Source of the DNA: Bradyrhizobium aeschynomenes
Lineage (GTDB): Bacteria > Pseudomonadota > Alphaproteobacteria > Rhizobiales > Xanthobacteraceae
Length of the DNA stretch: 64,000 bases
Assembly (NCBI RefSeq): GCF_013178945.1
Contig: NZ_JABFDM010000014.1
Coordinates: 99,823-163,822 of the forward strand
Direction of reading: 5' to 3'
The notes under the pieces are model-generated. The model had not been told where the DNA came from. It made no database searches and was given only the letters and a program-made list of their open reading frames with translations. Shown piece after piece: positions 55,509-64,000 of the stretch (positions are counted from its first letter, which is position 1; the number at the start of each line of letters is the position of its first letter). The position numbers were made by a program, and so were the translations under genes.

Positions 55509-58337
55509 GTGACCAAGCCGAAGTCTCTCATTATCAACTCACCATTTGACTGCCCGCAGCAGCATTGGGTACCCGGTGCTGCCGGACTTGAAATCAAGCC
55601 TGAGCGGCGACCTGCCGGGTACGAGATCTTTGACGTTCGTAACAATACGCGGCGCTTCGTAGAGTTGAACTTAGTAAATACGATCCGTGGCCGTGTCGAC
55701 CAGTGGCGCGATGCCGGATACCCAGGCGTCACGGCCGTTACGCGTCGGCTGCTCGAGCACTGGCACGACCCCTCTGTTCGGCAGAACGCCTTCTACTTCT
55801 GTCAGTTGGAGGCCATCGAGACCCTCATCTGGTGGGTCGAGGCGGCGGCGGAATTCCGCCAGGGCATTTTCGTTCCCGGTGACGGGGGGCCTTGGGAACG
55901 CGTCTGCAACAAGATGGCGACCGGTAGCGGCAAGACCACGGTGATGGCCATGATCATTACATGGCAAGTTCTCAATGCCCTGACCTATCCAAAGCGTAAC
56001 AAGGATTTCAGCAGCGCCATCTTTATTGTAGCGCCGGGCCTTACTGTGAAAGACCGGCTGCGCGTGCTGTACTCGGGCGAGCCGGACAATTACTACGACG
56101 AATATTCATTGTGCCCCTCAGAGGCGCTGCGTCAGAAGCTGAACCAGGCCGATATTCTGATCGAGAACTGGCACGCACTGATGCCGCTTAAGGATGCCAA
56201 GCGCTCGGTCGTCAAGAAAGGAGCCGAAACGGACGAGGCGTTTAGTCGGCGGGTGCTTGGCAAGCTCGCTGCTTCTAAAGGCATCGTTATCATCAACGAT
56301 GAAGCTCACCATGCCTACCGTAAGCCAGCAGAGGTCAAGATTAGTAAGAAGGACGCCGAAGAGCAAGGTATTGATCTTGATGAGGCGACGCGTTGGATTG
56401 AGGGACTCGACCGAATCCATAACACCCGGCGGATCAATCGTTGTTTTGACCTGTCGGCCACACCCTTCGCGCCTACCGGCAAGAATACGACCGAAAGCGC
56501 CCTGTTCGGCTGGATCGTCTCCGACTTCGGTCTTAACGACGCTATCGAAGCGGGTCTCGTGAAGACTCCGCGCGTAGTTGTGCGTGATGATGCGCTCCCG
56601 GATGCGCAGACACTGCGTTCAAAGCTCTACCATATCTACCGCGATCCCTCGGTTTCGGAAGACCTTAACCGTAAGGCCGAGCCTGAGGAGCCGCTGCCAA
56701 AGCTTGTGCAGGATGCTTACACTTTACTAGCCGCTGATTGGCGCGAAATTCGTCAAGAGTGGGTGGCGGCCGGTTTTACGCCTCCCGTTATGTTGACAGT
56801 ATGCAACCGAACAGAAACGGCGGCCCGGATCGAGAACTATCTTAACAAGGGTGATGCCCACTGGCCTGAGTTGCACTCTCCTTCGCAGACGCTGCGGGTT
56901 GACTCCAAGGTGCTCGAAAAGGCCGAAATCGGTGAGGCCTCCGCCGCCGACAAGGGTTATGAGGCTCGGCTGGCAGCAATAGTGCAGGGTAGCGGCCTTC
57001 CTGAGACAAAAACGGCTCGACTGGATGATCTGAAAAAGGAGGAGCTTCTCCGCGAAATCGTCGATACAGTGGGCAAGCGCGGTGGCGCCGGACAAAATCT
57101 GCAGAGCATTATCTCGGTCGCAATGCTGTCCGAGGGCTGGGATGCCAAGACTGTGACCCACATCATGGGACTGCGCGCATTCACCTCGCAGCTACTCTGT
57201 GAGCAGGTCATTGGTCGCGGATTGCGTCGGGTTACTTACGACAAGGACGAGAACGGTCTGTTTCGGCCGGAATACGTCAATGTGTTCGGCGTGCCACTTT
57301 CTATTTACGAAGACATCGGTGATGGCGGCGAGCCGCCGCCTCCGCCCCGGCCAAGCACTCAGATCGAGATCATACCAGAGCGCAACAATCTGGAGATCAA
57401 GTGGCCTAATGTCCTTCGCACCGAGACGGTCGTGAGTCAGACACTTACGGTGGACTGGGCTCAGGTCGAGAAGCTCAGCCTAGATCCTGCTTCGACGCCT
57501 ATCTCTGCGGATATTGCACCTGCGCTGGGCGGAGCTGCGGACTTGAGCAAGGTCAAGTCGATTGACCTGGAGAAATTGCCCGAAGGGTTCCGTTTGCAGC
57601 GCCTGGTCTTTCAGGCCGCACGCAAGGCGTTCGCGTTGCTCAAGCGCGGTTTCAAAGGCAACGAGGATTTTTTGGCGTTCCAGTTGATTCAGTTGGTCGA
57701 GGCGTTCTTGAAATCGGACCGTATCGAAGTCCCGTCGCTGTTCCACCAGGACCCGCTACGGAGGCGAATTCTCTTCGCGCTAAACATAGACCTCATTGTT
57801 CAGCATCTGCTGCGCTTCGTAAAGCAACAAAACACCACCACGCTTGAGCCTATTTACGATGATGAAAATCCCATCGGCTCCACCGCGCAGATGCGCACCT
57901 GGTACACGACCAAACCCAACAATCCCACCGTACGATCTCACGTCAGTCATGTCGTTGGAGACTCATCGTGGGAGCAATACGCGGCCAATATCTTCGATAC
58001 CCGCGATGGTATCGATGCGTACGCAAAGAATGATCATTTGGGTTTCCAAATTCATTATCTGTGGGCCGGATCACGCCGTCGCTATTCACCCGACTTCCTG
58101 GTCAAGTTGAGCAACGGCAAGACCCTCGTTTTGGAAATTAAAGGTGAGGACAGTCCGCAAAACGTAGCCAAGCGTGAGGCACTCAGCGAATGGGTTGCTG
58201 CGGTGAATGCTAGTGGTGGCTTTGGTACTTGGTGCTGGGATGTGGCGTTTAAGCCAGCAGAAGTCCACGACATTTTGGATCGCCATATGCAGGCAAGTGG
58301 TTCCTCGGTTGCAAACAACACAGGAATGGAAACGTAG
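55509..58337 (+). CDS. type III-like restriction helicase-nuclease (Res, BPTD_3080-like)
   Basis: A 942-residue superfamily 2 helicase with a nuclease. Walker A is MATGSGKTT at residues 136-144, the DEAH box is at 264-267 (IINDEAHHAYR), motif III is DLSATPFAPTG, and motif VI is CEQVIGRGLRR. Near the C-terminus SPDFLVKL (Asp862) and LVLEIKGED (Glu876-x-Lys878) form a PD-(D/E)xK nuclease site. With the upstream methyltransferase it forms a restriction-modification pair. The start is GTG 55509, 10 nt after mod; the Z1 gene is 8 nt downstream. Confidence 0.9.
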   Translation: MTKPKSLIINSPFDCPQQHWVPGAAGLEIKPERRPAGYEIFDVRNNTRRFVELNLVNTIRGRVDQWRDAGYPGVTAVTRRLLEHWHDPSVRQNAFYFCQLEAIETLIWWVEAAAEFRQGIFVPGDGGPWERVCNKMATGSGKTTVMAMIITWQVLNALTYPKRNKDFSSAIFIVAPGLTVKDRLRVLYSGEPDNYYDEYSLCPSEALRQKLNQADILIENWHALMPLKDAKRSVVKKGAETDEAFSRRVLGKLAASKGIVIINDEAHHAYRKPAEVKISKKDAEEQGIDLDEATRWIEGLDRIHNTRRINRCFDLSATPFAPTGKNTTESALFGWIVSDFGLNDAIEAGLVKTPRVVVRDDALPDAQTLRSKLYHIYRDPSVSEDLNRKAEPEEPLPKLVQDAYTLLAADWREIRQEWVAAGFTPPVMLTVCNRTETAARIENYLNKGDAHWPELHSPSQTLRVDSKVLEKAEIGEASAADKGYEARLAAIVQGSGLPETKTARLDDLKKEELLREIVDTVGKRGGAGQNLQSIISVAMLSEGWDAKTVTHIMGLRAFTSQLLCEQVIGRGLRRVTYDKDENGLFRPEYVNVFGVPLSIYEDIGDGGEPPPPPRPSTQIEIIPERNNLEIKWPNVLRTETVVSQTLTVDWAQVEKLSLDPASTPISADIAPALGGAADLSKVKSIDLEKLPEGFRLQRLVFQAARKAFALLKRGFKGNEDFLAFQLIQLVEAFLKSDRIEVPSLFHQDPLRRRILFALNIDLIVQHLLRFVKQQNTTTLEPIYDDENPIGSTAQMRTWYTTKPNNPTVRSHVSHVVGDSSWEQYAANIFDTRDGIDAYAKNDHLGFQIHYLWAGSRRRYSPDFLVKLSNGKTLVLEIKGEDSPQNVAKREALSEWVAAVNASGGFGTWCWDVAFKPAEVHDILDRHMQASGSSVANNTGMET

Positions 58338-58345
58338 GAGGCGCG

Positions 58346-60547
58346 ATGACCAAGGGCACAATGCTGAATCTGGATGGCGTCTTCTATCCGGCCTATAAGG
58401 CGGCAAATGCGTCTTTTAGTGCTGATACGTTTGCCTGTGCCGAGGATGTCGTTCGAGAGTTGCTCTCGTCATCCACCTCGGCCGAGCACCCCGGCATGCT
58501 GCTAGGGAAGGTTCAAAGCGGAAAGACACGGACGTTCATTAGTACGGTGGCCTTGGCATTCGATAATAAGTACGACATCGCGATTATACTGAGTAAGAAC
58601 TCGAGGGCGCTAATTGAACAAACCTACAAGCGGCTAACGAGTGAGTTTGAGCAGTTTATTGATGACGGTGAGCTGGCGATCTACGACATCATGCATACGC
58701 CGGAAAAGTTCGGAAAATTTGAGTTGGATTCAAAACTCATTTTTGTAGCGAAGAAACAGACAGACAATCTCGATCGCTTGACCAGTCTTTTCGTCGACAA
58801 CCCTGCGATGGCGGGGAGGCGAACGCTTATAATCGATGACGAAGCGGACAGTGCGTCCATCGGGTACACGAAGAAGGCCGGATTGATAGAAGCTAGGCAA
58901 ATTTCCCTGCAGATCAGCAATTTGCGAACAGCTATTCATCAGACGTCATTCCTGCAAGTGACCGCAACGCCTTACTCGCTCTATCTCCAGCCAACTGAGA
59001 TTGAGGTGGCGAATGTCACGGAATTTAAACCGACACGACCGGCGTTTACAAAACTCGTTCCCGTGCCTCCTGAATATGTCGGTGGAGACGTCTATTTCGG
59101 AGCGTCTTCACACAGTGAGTCGGACACCATTGAGAGTTTGATTCATCATACAGTCGATCACCGTGAATTCGATCGTTTGAAAAAGCAGGATCGACGGTCA
59201 TTTGACCTCGCTGAGGTTCTAACGACTAGGAATCTCGTTGGGCTTCGAACCGCAATTGTGACCTTCATTGTCGGTGGGACTATCCAGCGCATCAACGGCA
59301 AGAGCGGTGGAGGAAAAGACAAGAAGCTCCGGTATTCCTTTTTGTTGCACTCTGAAGCAAGTCGAGAAGCGCATAATTGGCAAGAAACGTTGGTCAAGCG
59401 AATTGTTTCTGAGCTTGGAGAAGCCGCGCTGCAGAAAAATATGATCTTTTCCGATCTGGTCTCCGAGAGCTATGGCGATCTTATCAAGTCACTGGCCTTG
59501 GATGGAGCGCCAGTGCCCGAGCTTTCCGAGGTGCTCTTGGCGACGGAAACAGCTCTCGCCGATGAGCACATAACGATCGCTAAGGTCAATTCCGATGACG
59601 ATGTCGCGGCCCTTCTTGATAGTTCCGGACAGCTAAAACTCCGTAGCCCGCTCAATATCTTCATCGGCGGCCAGGTATTGGATCGGGGAGTGACGTTGGC
59701 AAATTTGATCGGATTCTACTACGGCCGGAGGCCCAACAAGTTTCAGCAAGATACGGTTCTGCAGCACTCTCGAATGTACGGGTATCGTCGACCCGACCTT
59801 GCCGTGACCCGCTTCTATACATCAAAGGCGATCCGGTACGCCATGGCACAGATGGAAGAGTTCGACACCTCCTTGCGTGCAACGGTCCAGGCAGGAGGTG
59901 ATCGTGCGGTGCAATTCATTCGTAAATCCGCGAATGGCAGTATTGTGCCCTGCAGCCCGAACAAGATCCTCATAGCGACGACGCAGACGTTGCGGCCCAA
60001 CAAACGCATCCTTCCGATTGGCTTTCAGACTGGCTATAAGACGGGTAGTAGTGGCATTGGCAAAGCTATTCAGGCGATTGACGATGAGGTCTGCAAGCTT
60101 TGTGGCTTCAACTCTGATCAGGCTGTGTTGGTTGATCTTAAGATTGCAATCGGATTTTTGGATCGCATTGAGCCAACGTTAGAGTTCCCTGAGGACGACG
60201 CGCCGCCATTTGACTGGGACGCGGCTCGTGCCGCTCTGACCCACCTTTCTCAGCAAGCAATTAATCCGGAAGATCGTGGCAAGGTCTGGCTCTGGGCAGC
60301 CGATAATCGTAATTCGTCGCGAATCGCAAGTGAAAGCTCTCACGCGACTTACATCGAGACGCCGGATTCAGAGCGTACAGAAGGCCAGTTGGCGAAGACT
60401 TATGCAGTCTCGCAGCCGATATTGTTTCTACTTCGCCAGAACGGAGATGAGAGCAGGGGTTGGCGTGGTACGCCGTTCTACTGGCCCGTCGTGAGAGCGC
60501 AGGCTCAGACACCCGTGGCAATTTACACGGCTGAGGTCATCGACTGA
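58346..60547 (+). CDS. Z1-domain helicase-like ATPase
   Basis: A 733-residue protein with an N-terminal P-loop (GKVQSGKT, residues 54-61), a Walker B-type DDEAD at residues 164-168, VTATPYSLYLQP, and a C-terminal Z1 domain whose signature is FIGGQVLDRGVTLANLIGFY followed by QQDTVLQHSRMYGYRRPDLA. Z1 proteins occur in defence islands next to methyltransferases and nucleases; their mechanism is not established. It lies 8 nt after res, so it is part of the same operon, an unusual third member for a type III-like system. Confidence 0.88.
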   Translation: MTKGTMLNLDGVFYPAYKAANASFSADTFACAEDVVRELLSSSTSAEHPGMLLGKVQSGKTRTFISTVALAFDNKYDIAIILSKNSRALIEQTYKRLTSEFEQFIDDGELAIYDIMHTPEKFGKFELDSKLIFVAKKQTDNLDRLTSLFVDNPAMAGRRTLIIDDEADSASIGYTKKAGLIEARQISLQISNLRTAIHQTSFLQVTATPYSLYLQPTEIEVANVTEFKPTRPAFTKLVPVPPEYVGGDVYFGASSHSESDTIESLIHHTVDHREFDRLKKQDRRSFDLAEVLTTRNLVGLRTAIVTFIVGGTIQRINGKSGGGKDKKLRYSFLLHSEASREAHNWQETLVKRIVSELGEAALQKNMIFSDLVSESYGDLIKSLALDGAPVPELSEVLLATETALADEHITIAKVNSDDDVAALLDSSGQLKLRSPLNIFIGGQVLDRGVTLANLIGFYYGRRPNKFQQDTVLQHSRMYGYRRPDLAVTRFYTSKAIRYAMAQMEEFDTSLRATVQAGGDRAVQFIRKSANGSIVPCSPNKILIATTQTLRPNKRILPIGFQTGYKTGSSGIGKAIQAIDDEVCKLCGFNSDQAVLVDLKIAIGFLDRIEPTLEFPEDDAPPFDWDAARAALTHLSQQAINPEDRGKVWLWAADNRNSSRIASESSHATYIETPDSERTEGQLAKTYAVSQPILFLLRQNGDESRGWRGTPFYWPVVRAQAQTPVAIYTAEVID

Positions 60548-60614
60548 GGCCTTTGTCGTGTTGGCTCGTCAGAGTGCTGGTTCACTCTTTCGTCAATACT
60601 GGCCAAGTCTGAGC

Positions 60615-61496
60615 TCAATGGCTTAGAAGTCTACAATAGTCGTTATACGACTCCTGCTTCCCAAGTCGCGTGATAGGCAGCCAGAATCTGTGCACCTTGC
60701 CGTGATGACACCAGAGGTCCCCGGTTTGGACTAGTTCGTTTCTGTTCAGAACGCGATAGCCGTGAGGAACATCGCTAAGACTGCCGCCTTCCGTCTGAAT
60801 CGTTGCGTAAGTTTTGAACTGCTGCCAAAATGTTACTTCGTAGAGTGCGCTGTACTTATCCCCGTCTACAGTTGCACGGATTATTTCAAGGCCAGGCTCC
60901 CGCTTGTATGCTTGTCCGGCCTTTTTGATCATCTCCCTTGCAACGTCTGCTCCCGTTCCATCTAGAAAGGTCTGAATGGTATAGGGAGGTTCGATAAACC
61001 GTCCGTCCTCGCGATAGGCCAGGCCTCTCACGATCTTCTCAGTCATGGCATCGAGACCCGCACGTGGGATCTGAATGGCCAACTGCTCAGACTTGCCGCG
61101 TCCCCAACGCTCGCCGAGACCATGCACAACTTGGTCTTCCGGTATTGCTTCGCCCTTGAGCGTGTCGGCCAATAACTTTCTGCGTCTTGCCGCGCGCGCT
61201 CCAGCATCTTTCTCGTTCCTACCCGCATTCGGGTCGATTGCCCTTAGCGCTGCGTCGACGAGGCCCTGCGATGCAGGATGTTTGGCGTCAAGCACGAGCG
61301 CGAACCGGTTCAGCAGGTCATCTTCGATCTTGCTGTAGCGCTGATTGCACTCGAAGCAGCACGGAAATTGCCACTTCTCAAGATTTTCCGGCGTCGCGTC
61401 CGGATACCAGGCTTGTGGAAACATGTGATCGGACGTTAGCTCCACGCCATCTCTGAGGCAGTGGACGCACTTCCCGATCTTCGCTTTCTTAGCCAT
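60615..61496 (-). CDS. HNH endonuclease-like protein with zinc cysteines
   Basis: A 293-residue protein with a zinc-HNH motif in the first 60 residues: Cys10-x-x-Cys13, Asp23-His24 (ELTSDHMFPQAWYP), Cys47-x-x-Cys50-Asn51 (CCFECNQRYSKIEDDLLNRF). The rest (residues 70-293) is unknown. It is convergent with the Z1 gene, 67 nt between stops, and could be a nuclease partner of the operon or an unrelated passenger. A well-formed start ATG 61496. Confidence 0.78.
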   Translation of the reverse strand: MAKKAKIGKCVHCLRDGVELTSDHMFPQAWYPDATPENLEKWQFPCCFECNQRYSKIEDDLLNRFALVLDAKHPASQGLVDAALRAIDPNAGRNEKDAGARAARRRKLLADTLKGEAIPEDQVVHGLGERWGRGKSEQLAIQIPRAGLDAMTEKIVRGLAYREDGRFIEPPYTIQTFLDGTGADVAREMIKKAGQAYKREPGLEIIRATVDGDKYSALYEVTFWQQFKTYATIQTEGGSLSDVPHGYRVLNRNELVQTGDLWCHHGKVHRFWLPITRLGKQESYNDYCRLLSH

Positions 61497-61869
61497 CGGA
61501 GGTCTCGCTCGAAAAACTCAACCCGATTATAGCACGGCCGCCATGGTGGGCACTTCGAGTTTGTCTATAGATGGAGCCAACGGCTTCGATGGTCCTGGAG
61601 CCGTCCTCCTCTCCTGCTCGACACACAAGGCTCATTCTGGCGCGGTTCTATTGCGTCTTAGGCCTGCTCCCGTCTGGAGGCTGCATCTATTGCGCGGCCA
61701 GTGGGACGGGGAATTTGGGACCGAAGCGCGTCAGCGCAAGGCATCCAACCGTATCCCGGAGGGGCCCTCGGTCGGAGCCTCCTTGCCCTGCCGCTCATCC
61801 TTCGTTCCCAAGGAATTCCCGTCCGGCCGCGAATGGCGCAGCCGGTTAGACCAAACGGGAGTATACAAG
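61497..61869. other. intergenic, no gene seen
   Basis: 373 bp between the HNH start and the next small gene. The frame of the small protein stays open through it but has no coding character upstream of 61870. It must hold promoters for both divergent genes. Confidence 0.4.
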
Positions 61870-62064
61870 ATGAGACGCAACGAAAGAAAATTGGCGCCGT
61901 ATGCGGTCTATTTGGTCGAAGGGGAAGGTGACAATGCCCTCTGGACCAAGATCGGCGCAGCCTGGAAGCACCAGGACGGCAAGGGTTTCAACATCCAGTT
62001 GATCTGCCTGCCCTTGAATGGCCGCCTCGTCATTCGCGAGACCGACGCGGAGGCGGGGCGATGA
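61870..62064 (+). CDS. small conserved mobile-element protein
   Basis: A 64-residue protein: RNERKLAPYAVYLVEGEGDN, then LWTKIGAAWKHQDGKGFNIQ and LICLPLNGRLVIRETDAEA. Similar short proteins are common on rhizobial plasmids and integrative elements, as far as I recall; no function is known. The ATG at 61870 is taken as start because the sequence becomes protein-like there. Confidence 0.65.
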   Translation: MRRNERKLAPYAVYLVEGEGDNALWTKIGAAWKHQDGKGFNIQLICLPLNGRLVIRETDAEAGR

Positions 62065-62292
62065 GCCCCGCTGCCACGCCGCGGTACGCTGTCCAAGACT
62101 CGGCCGCTGAGATCCCTGTTCGACATTACGGGGGACAAAAACCCGGGAGATAGAGTCGCGCACTTCTGCCGAAGCGGCAACCAGGTGAGCTGGAGCTATC
62201 AGAGCCCCGCAATGACTCACCAGATGTCCGTGCCTATTCAAGCGAGACAGAGTGCGTGGGTTATCAGACCCGTGTTGCCAACGCAGGCGGTA

Positions 62293-63045
62293 ACGTTCTG
62301 ATGAAGATGCTAAGCGCAACAAAGCCGACAAGAATGATGCGGCCCCAGCGCATCTGGTGCGCGCGGGCTGGTATCGACCGGTCCATGTCGAGAGCCCGGA
62401 GAGCCATCTACGGTCGCTGCTCGGTCACCGGCGGACGCTCAAGCGCAATCTGCTCGACATCGAAAACGAGATCAGGAAGTTGCTGACGGTGTTCGGTCTG
62501 TTGGTTGAACCGCGGATTCAGCGGGCCTTGTTTACGGCGCAAGTGCGAGACCTGGTGACTCATGACCATCTGATTGGAGGCATGGCGGAATGCATGTTAT
62601 GGTCCTGGGAAGCACTTGGCCGAGTACAAGAGGCTGCACGGCTTGCTGGTTCCAATGGTTGACTCGGACGAGCTCTGCGGGCGCGTCTGCGCCATTCCAG
62701 GCGTTGGTCCGGTGTCGGCTTTGAACTTCAAGGCGGCGATCGACGCTCCGCACCGGTTCAGCAAGTCCAAGATGGTTGGTGCGCACTTTGGACTGACGTC
62801 TCCGCGCATCCCGGCGGGCACATCGATCGACATCGAACGGCACATCTCGAAGTGCGGAGATAGGGAGGTTCGTACCGTGCTCTACAAGATCGCGAGCGCA
62901 ATGCTGGCGCGTTCCAAGCAATGGTGCCGCATCCAGGCCTGGGGTGTCCGATCGCAGCCAAGCATGGCCACAAACGCGCGGTCGTGGCCGTTGCACTCAA
63001 TCTAGCAGTAACATCGCATGTGGATTGACGGATCCGCCTTCCGGT
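62293..63045 (+). pseudogene. decayed IS110-family transposase
   Basis: Three frames carry parts of one transposase: NKADKNDAAPAHLVRAGWYR to LVEPRIQRALFTAQVRD (frame of 62357), IPGVGPVSALNFKAAIDAPH to HISKCGDREVRTVLYKIASA (frame of 62574), and KHGHKRAVVAVALNLAV (shifted near 62950). The N-terminal catalytic domain (first 90 or so residues) is missing. The helix-hairpin-helix and the C-terminal Ser-containing region remain recognisable. It cannot be active. Confidence 0.85.
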
Positions 63046-63366
63046 TCGCGACCCAGAATGAACGTGCCGATGAGCCGAATTTAAGCTACCCGACGGCGCT
63101 CGCCGCCGCAATGTGAGAGCTCTGGCGAGCGCCGTCTGGCAGACAGCTCGATGACAGAAGATTGGCTGAGCTTCCGCTGATTGGCGGAGAGAGCCGTTTG
63201 ATGGATCGAAGCGGATACGGCGAGCACGCTACTGTGTCTGTGTTGCCCCGCGATCCCGACGACGACATGTGCGCCCGCTTGGCAGGCGAGGCTGAGCACG
63301 AACTCCTGGATGGACCACCAGAGGTCATCACCCCGAGATCACGACGAAAGCCGGACCAATGCCATG
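63046..63366. other. 321 bp between IS110 copies, no gene seen
   Basis: Short open frames on both strands but no recognisable protein or start site. It may hold the right end of the decayed IS110 element and the target DNA of the next. Confidence 0.4.
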
Positions 63367-63396
63367 TTGTCGACCGCTCGTGTGCAGCCGTATAAT
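63367..63396 (+). promoter_or_regulatory. sigma-70-like promoter ahead of the IS110 transposase
   Basis: TATAAT at 63391-63396 with TTGTCG at 63367-63372, an 18-bp spacer. It would drive an RNA starting near 63403, across the non-coding leader of the transposase. Confidence 0.55.
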
Positions 63397-63546
63397 ATCA
63401 AGCAGAGGAGACGATCATGTTGGAGCAGAAGGCGGAGAAGCGCCCGATTACTCCCTGCCGTCCGTAATCGGCCTGACCGTCCAACTGCTGACGCGGCAGC
63501 GGCGGCCATGCAGAATGAGCGCTCTCACCAACACAGGAGGCGCGCC
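63397..63546 (+). ncRNA. candidate IS110 bridge-RNA region
   Basis: About 150 bp without a protein gene between a TATAAT box and the transposase start. In IS110-group elements (IS621) this non-coding 5' part encodes the bridge RNA that binds both target and donor DNA. No structure could be folded here by hand with confidence, so the call rests on position and family. Confidence 0.45.
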
Positions 63547-64000
63547 ATGGAGTTCTTCTGCGGACTGGATGTCGGCATGGATCAGACCGCGATTTGTGTG
63601 GTCGACGACAAGGGCGCAGTGCTGCTGGAGGTCGCGGTGATGACCGACCCGGACGCGATCAAGGGCGCACTGTCGCCGTATCTCAGCCGGCTGCGGCGGG
63701 TCGGCCACGAGGCCGGCGCGCTGTCGCCGTGGCTGCATGGCGAATTGCTCCGTCGCGGCCTGCCGGCGATCTGTCTGGAGACCCAGCACGTGCGCGCCGC
63801 GCTGCATGCGCAGCGCAACAAGACCGACCGTGCGGACGCGCTTGGGATTGCGCACATCATGCGCACTGGCTGGTTCCGGCGCGCGCACATCAAGACCGCG
63901 CCGTGCTATCGGCTGCGGCTGCTGCTGACGCACCGCCGCAATCTCAAGCGCAAATTCCTCGATCTCGAGAACGCGATCCGGCACTCCTTGAAGGCGTTCG
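63547..64000 (+). CDS. IS110-family transposase, 5' part (runs off the window)
   Basis: At least 151 residues from ATG 63547 (GGAGG site upstream), open to the window end. The DEDD (RuvC-like) domain is visible: Asp8 in FFCGLDVGMDQTAICVVDD, Glu in RVGHEAGALSPWLHGELLRR, and the Asp pair in HAQRNKTDRADALGIAHIMR. This copy looks intact as far as it goes, unlike the relic 0.5 kb upstream, and is only distantly alike to it. Confidence 0.9.
   Translation, partial: MEFFCGLDVGMDQTAICVVDDKGAVLLEVAVMTDPDAIKGALSPYLSRLRRVGHEAGALSPWLHGELLRRGLPAICLETQHVRAALHAQRNKTDRADALGIAHIMRTGWFRRAHIKTAPCYRLRLLLTHRRNLKRKFLDLENAIRHSLKAF

Larger units (their letters stand above)
50487..64000. mobile_element. tRNA-Glu genomic island (left part, continues past window)
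   Basis: The tRNA-Glu marks the left junction. Integrase and excisionase-like genes follow, then a restriction-type cluster with more A/T at third codon positions than the flanking core, a conserved mobile-element small protein and IS110 remnants. I found no second copy of the tRNA 3' end up to 64000, so the right boundary is outside the window. Confidence 0.75.

Noticed and set aside
63086..63331. 81-codon minus-strand frame between the IS110 copies
   Set aside because: Ser/Arg-rich chance translation, no ribosome-binding site.

Overview
The window looks like a chromosomal segment of a high-GC alphaproteobacterium of the Bradyrhizobium group (Nitrobacteraceae). The evidence is the protein families (an RpoD with a long acidic Ala/Pro-rich insert, RpoH, DnaG without zinc ligands, a BigR sulfide operon), the strong GC bias at third codon positions, and several families of palindromic intergenic repeats of the kind scattered through Bradyrhizobium genomes. 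The species cannot be fixed from the sequence alone.

From 0.16 to 28.6 kb the content is mostly core: lysR-trxB, an Lrp regulator, doxX, greA and carB, then a sulfide/persulfide response module (bigR facing two YeeE/YedE halves, an ETHE1/Blh-like metallo-beta-lactamase-fold enzyme and a TauE exporter). A ROK regulator with an orphan oligopeptide-type binding protein, carA, a yqeY-like gene, an acyl-CoA synthetase, an ArsR-SRPBCC pair, a MocR regulator facing DUF1127-phzF, an N-formylglutamate amidohydrolase and a transglutaminase follow. carA and carB lie on the same strand but are separated by about 8.6 kb of unrelated genes. The carB leader holds a tRNA-like element and a strong intrinsic terminator 38 nt before the carB start.

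From 28.8 to 50.4 kb come dnaG and rpoD, then a low-GC two-gene cassette (a 227-aa unknown protein and an XRE/ImmA-IrrE metalloprotease), a DUF817 gene broken by two single-base shifts, small membrane or hypothetical genes, an OmpA-type envelope protein, a lytic transglycosylase, an SDR, a receiver-only response regulator, a diguanylate cyclase, a peptidoglycan amidase, rpoH, rluD and a lipoprotein. Much of the intergenic space is repeats.

At 50.5 kb an intact tRNA-Glu(CTC) marks the left end of a genomic island. A tyrosine integrase whose last codons are read from the tRNA sequence is followed by an excisionase-like gene, then a defence-type operon: a type III-like adenine methyltransferase (Mod), a DEAH helicase-nuclease (Res) and a Z1-domain ATPase, with a convergent zinc-finger HNH gene. 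The right part carries a small mobile-element protein, a decayed IS110 transposase and the 5' part of a second, apparently intact IS110 transposase whose upstream non-coding region is placed where IS110 bridge RNAs are encoded. No right attachment site was found, so the island probably continues past the window.

The best candidates for something new are the Mod-Res-Z1(-HNH) cluster, the 227-aa/XRE-ImmA cassette, and the tRNA-like element with terminator ahead of carB.
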